Assembly (NCBI GenBank): GCA_050485785.1 | Contig: JBJHCA010000017.1 | Span: forward strand, 1-47,165 | DNA: 47,165 bases | Direction of reading: 5' to 3' | Source: JBJHCA01 sp050485785 | GTDB lineage: Bacteria; Bacteroidota; Bacteroidia; Chitinophagales; Saprospiraceae | In this document: positions 1 through 8,060 of the stretch, one piece after another | Layout: every line of letters starts with the position of its first letter | Position numbering within the stretch: position 1 is the stretch's first letter | Program-made: the position numbers and the translations under genes | The notes under the pieces: generated by a model | Told to the model about the DNA's origin: nothing | Database searches by the model: none | What the model saw: the letters and a program-made list of their open reading frames with translations, nothing else

Positions 1-958
1 TACATGCATAGTACAACTGAGGCAGATCGATCCAGCCGCATCTTCTCGGCCGGCCGGTGGTTGCCCCGAATTCATCGCCAAGCTTCCTCAGCATTTCGCC
101 GGTTTCGTCGTGCAACTCGGTAGGGAATGGTCCGCTGCCAACTCTGGTACAATATGCTTTGGTAACTCCATACACTTCACCAATGGATGATGGGGCTACA
201 CCCAGGCCGCTGCATACCCCGGCTACCGTGGTGTTGGATGAAGTTACGAAAGGATAAGTGCCGTGGTCAATGTCGAGCATGCTTCCCTGTGCACCTTCGG
301 CCAATACCCGCTTGCCATCTTGAAGGGCTTCGTTGATATAATAATCGCAATCCACCGCCTGCAATTTTTTGAGTTGCTCAATGCTGGAAAACCATTCCTG
401 TTCCAATACGCTTAGCTCTAGCCCGCTTTCGGGATACATGGCCAGCAGAGGGCGGTGTTTTTCAACCAAAGCACGGTACCGCTGTTCAAAATCATCCCTG
501 AAAATATCGCCAAAGCGCAAACCGTTTCTGCCTGTCTTATCCATGTAAGTTGGACCGATGCCCTTCAGGGTACTTCCTATTTTTTCCTTGCCCTTGGCCA
601 TTTCAGAAGCTGCATCCAACATCCTGTGCGTGGGCAGTATCAGGTGTGCTTTGTTTGAAACCAAAAGCCGGTCACCTACTTCATACCCGGCAGAGGACAG
701 GTTGTCCAGTTCCCTTTGAAGAATTACGGGGTCAATCACTACACCATTGCCAATAATGTTGACCAGGTGTGGCCTGAATATCCCCGACGGAATGGTGTGA
801 AGTACAAACTTTTTACCGTCAAACTTCAGGGTGTGTCCGGCATTGGGCCCGCCCTGAAACCGGGCTACGATGTGGTAGTGTTCCGCAAGAAAATCCACAA
901 TCTTTCCTTTGCCTTCATCTCCCCACTGGAGCCCCAGGATTACGTCTACTTTTGTCAT
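1..958 (-). CDS. purA: Adenylosuccinate synthetase, 5' part only
   Basis: The product joins IMP and aspartate with GTP to give adenylosuccinate, the first committed step to AMP, in the cytoplasm. Reading from the ATG at 958, the protein opens MTKVDVILGLQWGDEGKGK, which contains the PurA GTP-binding loop GDEGKGK. The family motifs QGGPNAGHT, STLKGIGPTY, EGAQGSMLDIDHGTYP and the RVGSGPFPTE region follow. About 319 of an expected 425 or so residues lie inside the window; the C-terminus is cut off at position 1. A TATCTTTG -7 box lies 37 bases upstream. In many Bacteroidota purA follows rel/spoT and fur directly. Here an adhesin-like gene and a STAS gene separate them. Confidence 0.97.
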   Translation of the reverse strand, partial: MTKVDVILGLQWGDEGKGKIVDFLAEHYHIVARFQGGPNAGHTLKFDGKKFVLHTIPSGIFRPHLVNIIGNGVVIDPVILQRELDNLSSAGYEVGDRLLVSNKAHLILPTHRMLDAASEMAKGKEKIGSTLKGIGPTYMDKTGRNGLRFGDIFRDDFEQRYRALVEKHRPLLAMYPESGLELSVLEQEWFSSIEQLKKLQAVDCDYYINEALQDGKRVLAEGAQGSMLDIDHGTYPFVTSSNTTVAGVCSGLGVAPSSIGEVYGVTKAYCTRVGSGPFPTELHDETGEMLRKLGDEFGATTGRPRRCGWIDLPQLYYAC

Positions 959-994
959 AGTTGTTGATTGGTTATGCTGATGAGCACCAACGGG

Positions 995-1002
995 CAAAGA
1001 TA
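995..1002 (-). promoter_or_regulatory. -7 box of the purA promoter
   Basis: On the minus strand this reads TATCTTTG, a perfect match to the Bacteroidota -7 consensus TAnnTTTG. It lies 37 bases before the purA ATG. A TTG is present 24 bases further upstream, slightly beyond the usual spacing for the -33 element. Confidence 0.6.
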
Positions 1003-1164
1003 GTATTTAAATAAAGCCTGATCCCTCAAGCCCTTCACAATTTTCTGCGAAAAGTTCCGGTACTTCAATGGCAAGTGTTCTCAGTACCACTCTCCTCAAT
1101 GGTGTCCTTCTAGTAGGGTTGATTTCACAACGTGAACAGGATAAGTGGCCTCCGTTTTTTCAGC

Positions 1165-4100
1165 CTAATCGACCCTTGTCACGGCTTTACTGTAAACACC
1201 ATGGCTGCTTTCAATCACCAGATAATACATGCCGGCCGGTAACCATTCCAGATTCAGCCGGTAGCTTTGGCCGCCCTGCTGAACTAAAGACGAGGTAACC
1301 TGCAGCAGACTGCGTCCGGTAAGATCAGTCAGCCTGATGACCTCTACCTCGCCGGCAATCGTTTCAAGGTTTACTGTCATATAATTCCGGAATGGATTGG
1401 GGTACACCAGATACTCAGAGCCAATTACATCATTCACCGCGTCGCATACCTCTACAGTAATGTCAGCCATGGCTGTTCCACTGCACCCAAAATCATCCTG
1501 AAAGATGTAAGCCAGCGTAAAAGTTCCGGTGCCGGCTTCTGCGGGATTAAAAACATTGTTGTCAACACCCGGGCCTTCGTATTGACCACCTGCGGGAAAG
1601 CCGCCGGTAAGTTCAAAGGGCTCAGTATTGTTGCAGATCAGCGAGTCAGTTTCAAAGATCACTTCAGGCAGAGGTAACGGTGTAATAAGTATGGTGGCAG
1701 TATTGGAACATCCCCCCAGAAACCCTGTTACGGAAAACGACATATTTTCTTCCACAACAAATGGTTGCTGGACGTCGATATTACTGCTCCAGATAAGGCT
1801 GTCTGCCGATACGCTTACGGAAAGGCTTATGGAGTCACCGGTGCAAACTTGCGACGGTGTCGCTATTATATCAATCTCCGGCGGTTGGTTGACCGAAATG
1901 GCCGAAGAAACCGTAGCTGAACAATTGTCGAAGTCATAAGCGGTAAGTGTGTAAGTACCAGGTTCGGTTACGGCTATCGAAGGAGTGGTGGTAAAATTGG
2001 TGCCGGATGCCGTTTCAATCATCCATGCATGAAAACTGAAGCCGTCGGGCACCTGAAGGTAAAGGGTGTCGCCTTCACAAATGCTGTGATTTTCCGGAAT
2101 CCCCAGGGACAAACCCGAATTGGCTGTAACTTCAACCGGAACCCGTTCGGCAATGCACCTTAATTGTACTTTCCAGTCATAAAAGAAAAAATACTGGTTG
2201 AGGTTCCCTGTACTGGCGTAAATACTCAGTATGTTCTCTATCTGATAAGGGTACTGCCCTCCGGAATGATGATGAACCAATTGTACATCAGATGCGCTTC
2301 CACGGCCTATCCGGTATGATCCCGGCTCCAGATCAACATTCAGATCGGCAATAAAAGGAGTTACACTGTCACCGTTAACGGTAAATGTTTTGGAGAAGAT
2401 CAACTCATTGCCGGGATAGGCACGAATTTCAATTTCTGACAATCCTGAACCGGTGGGGTAAATGGTCACGGATTCCAGATGGACCGGTTGCATAGATTCA
2501 AAAAGCAGACCGTTTGCTGTCACATTCTGAAAAACGGACATGCTGCCAATAAATGGGTTAGGAGCTCCGGTCTGGTAAGTGGTGGTATCAGTATAAGCCT
2601 TTACCCAGAATGTCGTATTGGAATTCAGCGGAGGAGTGATGAGGGTATCGCCGTAGCCGGCAATACTGCCTCCTGCCGGAGCATCGTACCATACTAAGGT
2701 TGCCCCTGGAGAGTTGGATTGAGCAATCAGCATTGCTTGAGCAGTTCCGCAAATGGTATCGCCTGTGGTGGATAAACCGGGGGTTTTACACAACGTGATC
2801 ACCGTTACCGGCCCCGACCAGTCAGAGTAGCCGAGTGGTCCGCAGTTGGCTCGCAGATATACATCGTAGTTGGTAAAAGGACTGAGGCCGGTAAGCAGGT
2901 AAGGCACATCAGTAATTCCGGTAATATCAGGATTGCCGCTGGGAGTAAATCCTGCCGGTCCGTATTCCAGCTCCCATGATTCGGTATTGCCCAGCGAAGT
3001 CCATTGCAGCAAAGCAGAGCTGTCGGTATTGGCTGAAACGTTCAGATGCAAAGGCTCCAGGCAGCTTGAAACACTGTCGATATACAAGGTTAGGTTCCAG
3101 GTTCCCGGATTGACGTAAACCCAATATATATCACAAACTTCAGGAGACGGCACTCCAAAGATCCTTTTCACATCCAGCTGAAATTCAACTTCGCCGGTTA
3201 TTCCGTAAAACATCTCCAGACCTTCCCTTTGATAACTGACGATACCTCCAAGGGCACCTATAATATGAAAGTAGTTTTCTTCTCCAAGCCCATACTCCGG
3301 TGCCATTAACCTCGAACGTTGTTCACCCACAAAGGCACCACCGGTGGAAGTAATGGTATATTCCACATCCACTTCTGTAATCCAGAACCCGTCAGGTATT
3401 TTAACAACCAATGAGCCGGCACAGGGTGAAATGTTTTGAGTATTTACCGGAAACTCGTATGAAGAGGGTATCGGATCGTGTGTATGACTCAATTGCATTA
3501 TGTTTTCCGGAAATGTGGTGAATGAGAACGGGCCATACCATTCCGAATATACCTGATTGTTGCAAACTGACCGGATAAACACATGATATTCAGATTCCGG
3601 CACAAGGCCTGTAATTTCATGGTAAGCTGAAGCAGCAGTAATGCCATACAACGACGAAACACCCAGGCCGGTAGTATCCAGGCCAAGCTCCCAGCTTACT
3701 CCCGGTACTGTACCCTGCCATGTCATAATGGCATTATATCCTGAAACTGACGGGAAACTGATATTGTAAGGAACTTCACACTGTACTGCACCACTTAAAT
3801 GCACAGTTATGGTCCACGTGTTATTATTGACAACCATTTGTGAATAACCGCACCAACCGTTAGCATTGGAGGATGTTGTGTGGCGTTTCACATCCAGATA
3901 GAAATCTACATTGCCGGTGAGGCCAGTAAATTGCGTTAATCCGGTTCGGGAATAAGCATAGGTTCCGGGACTGTTTACAGGGCTCGCAAAATAATCATCT
4001 TCTCCGGTGCCTGTGCCGGGTGAAATCAGCCTTGACCGCTGATCACTTTGTAATACAGACCCACTCAGTGAGGTGATCTCATAACTTACATCCACACTGT

Positions 4101-4356
4101 CAATCCACATTCCCTGGGGTATATTGACCAGAATTTTTCCTGCGCAGGGTGAAATAGCAGAATCTGCAGCCGGTTGCCATTCGTTCCAAACCGGTAGATT
4201 TCCGTCAGTATAGGTAATGCTAAATGAGTTTTGTGCCGCAAGGTGGCCGGCAGAAAACATCAGCCATGCTAAGACGGGCAAGCACAGGCTGCGGACAATA
4301 TGAGATGCGCTAAACGAAAATGGATGAGAATTGGGAAGGTTGTAGAATTTGAGCAT
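1165..4356 (-). CDS. T9SS-exported FN3/Ig-like surface protein, 1063 aa
   Basis: A large secreted protein of unknown ligand. Residues 1-42 look like a signal peptide with a hydrophobic stretch ending HLAAQ. Two copies of an unnamed module of about 150 residues follow (about 43-193 and 287-432). They share SPCAG, an IPxGxWI segment, QRSRL and LDVKR. Each copy is followed by a fibronectin type III-like domain (about 194-282 and 433-522). An Ig-like domain starting CKTPGLSTTGDTICG, a beta-rich segment and further Ig-like domains come next. The last 80 or so residues begin YLVYPNPF and contain LTDLTGR and LPAGMYYLVI, hallmarks of the T9SS type A sorting domain. This predicts export by T9SS and anchoring or release at the cell surface. 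It lies between fur/STAS and purA and looks like an accessory insertion there. Adhesion is inferred, not shown. Confidence 0.85.
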   Translation of the reverse strand: MLKFYNLPNSHPFSFSASHIVRSLCLPVLAWLMFSAGHLAAQNSFSITYTDGNLPVWNEWQPAADSAISPCAGKILVNIPQGMWIDSVDVSYEITSLSGSVLQSDQRSRLISPGTGTGEDDYFASPVNSPGTYAYSRTGLTQFTGLTGNVDFYLDVKRHTTSSNANGWCGYSQMVVNNNTWTITVHLSGAVQCEVPYNISFPSVSGYNAIMTWQGTVPGVSWELGLDTTGLGVSSLYGITAASAYHEITGLVPESEYHVFIRSVCNNQVYSEWYGPFSFTTFPENIMQLSHTHDPIPSSYEFPVNTQNISPCAGSLVVKIPDGFWITEVDVEYTITSTGGAFVGEQRSRLMAPEYGLGEENYFHIIGALGGIVSYQREGLEMFYGITGEVEFQLDVKRIFGVPSPEVCDIYWVYVNPGTWNLTLYIDSVSSCLEPLHLNVSANTDSSALLQWTSLGNTESWELEYGPAGFTPSGNPDITGITDVPYLLTGLSPFTNYDVYLRANCGPLGYSDWSGPVTVITLCKTPGLSTTGDTICGTAQAMLIAQSNSPGATLVWYDAPAGGSIAGYGDTLITPPLNSNTTFWVKAYTDTTTYQTGAPNPFIGSMSVFQNVTANGLLFESMQPVHLESVTIYPTGSGLSEIEIRAYPGNELIFSKTFTVNGDSVTPFIADLNVDLEPGSYRIGRGSASDVQLVHHHSGGQYPYQIENILSIYASTGNLNQYFFFYDWKVQLRCIAERVPVEVTANSGLSLGIPENHSICEGDTLYLQVPDGFSFHAWMIETASGTNFTTTPSIAVTEPGTYTLTAYDFDNCSATVSSAISVNQPPEIDIIATPSQVCTGDSISLSVSVSADSLIWSSNIDVQQPFVVEENMSFSVTGFLGGCSNTATILITPLPLPEVIFETDSLICNNTEPFELTGGFPAGGQYEGPGVDNNVFNPAEAGTGTFTLAYIFQDDFGCSGTAMADITVEVCDAVNDVIGSEYLVYPNPFRNYMTVNLETIAGEVEVIRLTDLTGRSLLQVTSSLVQQGGQSYRLNLEWLPAGMYYLVIESSHGVYSKAVTRVD

Positions 4357-4687
4357 AGCTGGTTAATATACCTGAACAATGGATTTCAGCCGGGAATGAC
4401 TGATACGGCAACTCAGTTGCAATTCTGAAATCGAAATGTATCTGAGCCCGCAGTATTGTGGAACAGACTGAGTCGCTACCGGTTAATGCCTGCCAAATAT
4501 AATATATTTTGACAAAACATGCCGAAGTCGAGTTAATGAATTTGGCCACCATTGACAGAAATGGTCTTTTACCCGTCCGGGTTTATCAGCCTTCCGGTAT
4601 TCGAACACCTTTTCGGGAATTGGCTGAATAATTGACAAATGCAATCAACAAAGAGTGATCCCCAAAAAACATCACTATTGTTAATCC
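4357..4687. other. Intergenic region upstream of the surface protein
   Basis: These 331 bases hold no convincing gene; the short reading frames lack recognisable features. A minus-strand TATATTTG (4501-4494) fits a -7 box for the surface protein, with no clear -33 element. A perfect 6-bp inverted repeat with a 6-base loop lies at 4549-4566. A second one, AGTGAT/ATCACT with an 11-base loop, lies at 4654-4676, just past the end of the STAS gene. Either could be a weak terminator, but neither has a strong T-run. Confidence 0.4.
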
Positions 4688-5014
4688 TCAACTTTCATCC
4701 ACCACATTAAAAATGGACCGAAGGCGGGTAACCACCAGTAAATGGTCAACCTGGGGGGGAATGTTGGATAAAAACAGCTCTCCGCCCTCGCCGCGGATGG
4801 CAGTGAGCATACTGAGCAAAAAGTTGAGGGCTTCACTGTTAATATAACGAAGCTGTCCCAGATCAAAGGTAAACCGGCGGTAACCCAGGTCAAGCATGTC
4901 CTTTACGTTTTGCCGGTAGACTTGATTCTCGTAGGCCAGGGTTAGGTTGTTCCAGGTGAATGTGCAGGCGGGGTATTCGTCGCGGGTAATATGCGGTGAG
5001 TTTGAGGGCTGCAT
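4688..5014 (-). CDS. STAS-domain protein (anti-sigma factor antagonist-like)
   Basis: A 108-residue single-domain protein. Its core reads FDLGQLRYINSEALNFLLS, followed by GGELFLSNI. This matches the STAS pattern in which a phosphorylatable serine follows the third beta strand; here it would be Ser60, with Asn in place of the usual Asp before it. Known STAS proteins of this size bind or release an anti-sigma or switch-kinase partner depending on Ser phosphorylation. No partner kinase or phosphatase is encoded nearby. The ATG directly abuts the stop codon of the Fur gene (5015), so the two are almost certainly co-transcribed. The partner and output are unknown. Confidence 0.75.
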   Translation of the reverse strand: MQPSNSPHITRDEYPACTFTWNNLTLAYENQVYRQNVKDMLDLGYRRFTFDLGQLRYINSEALNFLLSMLTAIRGEGGELFLSNIPPQVDHLLVVTRLRSIFNVVDES

Positions 5015-5509
5015 TTACTGTTCTTCCCCGGGTTTGTTATCGCAATGTCCGTTGCAGTTACCGTAAAGGTTCAGCGAATGGTGTGTAATGGAGAACTGCA
5101 GCATTTCACCGGCCATGTCCTTGATTTTCTGAATGCGCGGGTCACAAAATTCAACCACTTTACCGCAGTCGAGGCAAATGAGATGGTCGTGTTGCTTAAA
5201 ACCGTATGATTTCTCAAACTGGGCGAGGTTTTTACCAAACTGGTGTTTTTTCACCAGATCGCAGCTGACCAGCAGTTCAAGCGTATTGTAAACCGTAGCG
5301 CGGCTAACCCGGTAGTTTTGGGTTTTCATGTGAATATATAGGGCTTCCGCATCAAAGTGATCGGCTCTGTTGTAAATCTCGCGTAAAATGGCATACCGCT
5401 CCGGGGTTTTGCGGAGGCCGTTTTTTTCGAGATGCATGGTAAATATGCTCATCACCTCGCGTATGATGTTGTCTTTGGATTTTTCTGCGGAAGAGACGGA
5501 AACATTCAT
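5015..5509 (-). CDS. Fur-family transcriptional regulator
   Basis: A 164-residue metal-dependent DNA-binding repressor. The winged-helix half contains GLRKTPERYAILREIY and the recognition segment SRATVYNTLELL. The dimerisation half carries HDH (107-109), CLDC (112-115) and CNGHC (152-156), together the usual structural-zinc and metal-sensing residues. I chose the ATG at 5509 (MNVSVSSAEK). The frame can be opened upstream to 5581, but that would overlap the end of the Rel/SpoT gene and adds a non-conserved stretch. The gap to rel/spoT is 13 bases and the next gene follows without a gap, so all three probably form one transcript. Fur, Zur and PerR specificities cannot be told apart from sequence alone. 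Confidence 0.92.
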   Translation of the reverse strand: MNVSVSSAEKSKDNIIREVMSIFTMHLEKNGLRKTPERYAILREIYNRADHFDAEALYIHMKTQNYRVSRATVYNTLELLVSCDLVKKHQFGKNLAQFEKSYGFKQHDHLICLDCGKVVEFCDPRIQKIKDMAGEMLQFSITHHSLNLYGNCNGHCDNKPGEEQ

Positions 5510-5522
5510 ATTGATGGATCTT

Positions 5523-7748
5523 TTATTGTATTCGGGTAACGGAACTGATGCCGTCCAGGTTTTGCAAAGTTTTAATGGCAAACTCCAGTTGATCGCGGTT
5601 AAACACCACTACACTGATGGAACCTTCAAAATAGCCTTCGTCGCCGTCCATGGAAATGGAACGCATATCGAGCTGAAGATGATTGGTGATCACATTGGTT
5701 ATGCGCTGCACTACGCCAATGCCATCCACCCCAATAATCTTGAGGTCGGCCAGGAATGAAGTGTTTCGCGAATCCAGCCACTCAACTTTCATTACTCTAT
5801 ATCCGTAATGGGCCATCAGATGAGTGGCGTTGGGGCAGGTAGTGCGGTGAATCTTGATTCCGGCAGTGGCCGTCAGAAACCCGAAAACCTCATCGCCCTG
5901 TACGGGATTACAGCAATTGGCAATGGAGTATGTATAGGTGTCTGCCGGTTCACCGTTGATCAGCAGTCGCGGTTCACCGCGGGATACAGGCTGTTGAAAG
6001 TCACTCTTGATCACCCGCTCTTCTTTGAAGAAGAAGTCTTCCGCAGGCTTTTTGACGATCAGTTTTTGGTTTTCAACGGAGAACTCTTTTAAGACATCAC
6101 TCAGGTTTAAGCCGTTTTCAGCAATGTCAAAATACAGATCGGCATGGTTTTTATAACCCAGATGTGTGGCAATCAGGTGAATACTGTCATCGGTATTGTT
6201 CACTTTCAAATGGCGAAGTTTGCGTTCCAGGGCCTCCCTGCCAATTTCACCTTTCTTTTTCCGCTCTTCCTTCATGGCTGAACGGATTTTGGATTTGGCT
6301 TTTCCCGTGGCCACCCATTTTATCCACGACTCATTGGGTTTTTGATTTTTGGCTGTTTTTACCAGAATCTGATCACCATTCTGCAGTTTGTAACTGAGCG
6401 GAACCAGCTTGTTATTCACTTTAACGGCCTGACAGTGATAGCCCAGATCAGTGTGAATGTGGAAGGCAAAATCAAGCGCAGTAGCTCCTTTGGGCAGCAT
6501 TTTCATATCGCCATTTGGCGTAAACACAAATACCTCTTCGGCAAAAAGATTGGTTTTAAAGTCGTTGATGAATTCAACGGCATCATCGCTCGGATTGTCT
6601 AGAATTTCACGGACACTTTTCAGCCATATGTCAAACACGTCCGGAACGGTCTGCACACCTTTGTACTTCCAGTGTGCGGCAAACCCCTTCTCAGCAATTT
6701 CATCCATTCTTTCAGACCTGATCTGCACTTCCACAAACCGCCCTTTGGGGCCTACCACGGTGGTATGAAGCGATTCATAGCCATTGGCCTTGGGAAATGT
6801 GATCCAGTCTTTAAGCCTGTCTGGAATGGGCCGATGAGTTTCGGTTACGATGGAATATACTTCCCAGCAGGCTGATTTTTCCTTGTGTAGTGGCACGTCA
6901 AGCACTATTCTTACCGCAAACAGATCGTACACCTCTTCAAATGGTACACCTTTAGTTCTGATCTTATTCCAGATGGACGAAATGGACTTGGGCCGTCCGT
7001 AGATCTTGTAGGGGAATCCCATTTTGTCAATAGCAGCCTTTAGTGGTTTGATGAATTCGGAAACAAACCGGCCGCGTTCGCGCTTGGTTTCCTTGAGCTT
7101 TCGGGCTATGTACTGATAATTTCCCGGGTCGGTGATTTTCATCACCAGGTCCTGAAACTCGGTTTTAATATTGTAAAGGCCAAGCCGGTGTGCCAAAGGG
7201 GCATAGATATACGAAGTTTCCGAGGCGATCTTCAGCTGTTTGTGATGAGGCATTGACCCCAGTGTTCGCATATTGTGCAAACGATCGGCCATTTTTATCA
7301 GTACCACCCGCACATCCTTGGTAAGTGTACTCAAAACTTTCTTAAAGTTTTCAGCCTGCGGGCTCGTCACATCATACAACTTGTCGAACTTGGTGAGTCC
7401 GTCTACGATCATACCCACCTTGTCTCCAAACTGCTTTCTGATCTGCTCAAGGGATACTTCGCTGTCTTCCACTACATCGTGAAGCAGGGCTGCAATTATG
7501 GCAGTGGGGCCCAGGCCAATTTCGGCTGAACATATTCGGGCTACTTCAATCGGGTGAAGAATATAGGGTTCCCCACTTTTCCGCACCTGACCGTGATGCG
7601 CATCAACAGCCATTTCATAAGCCTTGCGGATATTGGCTTTATCCGTCTGATCCATGTTGGCCTTGATACTGCGCAACAGGCGTCGATACGACCGGGTAAT
7701 CTCCTGTCGTTCTTCCAGCGTGTAGGTGTTGTTTATGGCAGTTAACAT
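5523..7748 (-). CDS. Bifunctional (p)ppGpp synthetase/hydrolase Rel/SpoT
   Basis: This 741-residue enzyme makes and degrades the stringent-response alarmone (p)ppGpp. The N-terminal HD hydrolase domain is intact: HHGQVRKSGEPYILHP followed by LLHDVVEDS, with the HD pair at 90-91. The synthetase domain (about 230-365) shows GRPKSISSIWNKI and ANGYESLHTTV. A TGS domain follows (VFVFTPNGDMKMLPKG, about 405-465), then a helical linker, a Cys-containing segment (IANCCNPVQGDEV) and a C-terminal ACT domain (about 665-741). Length and order match full-length Rel proteins of the phylum, where one bifunctional enzyme is usual. It leads the transcript that continues into fur and the STAS gene. Confidence 0.96.
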   Translation of the reverse strand: MLTAINNTYTLEERQEITRSYRRLLRSIKANMDQTDKANIRKAYEMAVDAHHGQVRKSGEPYILHPIEVARICSAEIGLGPTAIIAALLHDVVEDSEVSLEQIRKQFGDKVGMIVDGLTKFDKLYDVTSPQAENFKKVLSTLTKDVRVVLIKMADRLHNMRTLGSMPHHKQLKIASETSYIYAPLAHRLGLYNIKTEFQDLVMKITDPGNYQYIARKLKETKRERGRFVSEFIKPLKAAIDKMGFPYKIYGRPKSISSIWNKIRTKGVPFEEVYDLFAVRIVLDVPLHKEKSACWEVYSIVTETHRPIPDRLKDWITFPKANGYESLHTTVVGPKGRFVEVQIRSERMDEIAEKGFAAHWKYKGVQTVPDVFDIWLKSVREILDNPSDDAVEFINDFKTNLFAEEVFVFTPNGDMKMLPKGATALDFAFHIHTDLGYHCQAVKVNNKLVPLSYKLQNGDQILVKTAKNQKPNESWIKWVATGKAKSKIRSAMKEERKKKGEIGREALERKLRHLKVNNTDDSIHLIATHLGYKNHADLYFDIAENGLNLSDVLKEFSVENQKLIVKKPAEDFFFKEERVIKSDFQQPVSRGEPRLLINGEPADTYTYSIANCCNPVQGDEVFGFLTATAGIKIHRTTCPNATHLMAHYGYRVMKVEWLDSRNTSFLADLKIIGVDGIGVVQRITNVITNHLQLDMRSISMDGDEGYFEGSISVVVFNRDQLEFAIKTLQNLDGISSVTRIQ

Positions 7749-7820
7749 AAGGTGCGTTCAATCTTGTGTTTTTCCTGATTTGGCTTTGCAAATCAGTGGT
7801 ATAACAAATTTTGGGCCTGA

Positions 7821-7854
7821 TTGTAAAATAAGTTGAGCGGGTTTTTTATCTTTG
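7821..7854 (+). promoter_or_regulatory. Promoter of the tRNA-Leu gene
   Basis: TTG at 7821-7823 and TATCTTTG at 7847-7854 are separated by 23 bases and fit the Bacteroidota -33/-7 pattern. The tRNA begins 21 bases after the -7 box. Confidence 0.65.
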
Positions 7855-7874
7855 CGCCACTTTTGGAAGACCAT

Positions 7875-7956
7875 GCGGGTGTGGTGAAATTGGTAGACAC
7901 GCTAGACTTAGGATCTAGTGCCGAGAGGTGTGGGGGTTCGAGTCCCTCCACCCGCA
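7875..7956 (+). tRNA. tRNA-Leu (anticodon UAG)
   Basis: A complete cloverleaf of 82 bases. The acceptor arm GCGGGTG pairs with CACCCGC. The D-arm contains AAATTGGTAGAC. The anticodon arm CTAGA/TCTAG encloses CTTAGGA with anticodon TAG. A long variable arm typical of class II tRNAs follows, then the T-arm GGGGGTTCGAGTCCCTC. The discriminator is A, as needed for LeuRS recognition. The CCA end is not encoded. Confidence 0.95.
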
Positions 7957-8060
7957 CAAAATCTTCCCTGATTCGCCAAAGCTTACCCATGCCCTTACTA
8001 TTTTGTCAGGCGTTTTTTCAGCGGAAATATATCAGTTTTTAAGTACAAACCAATAACAAT

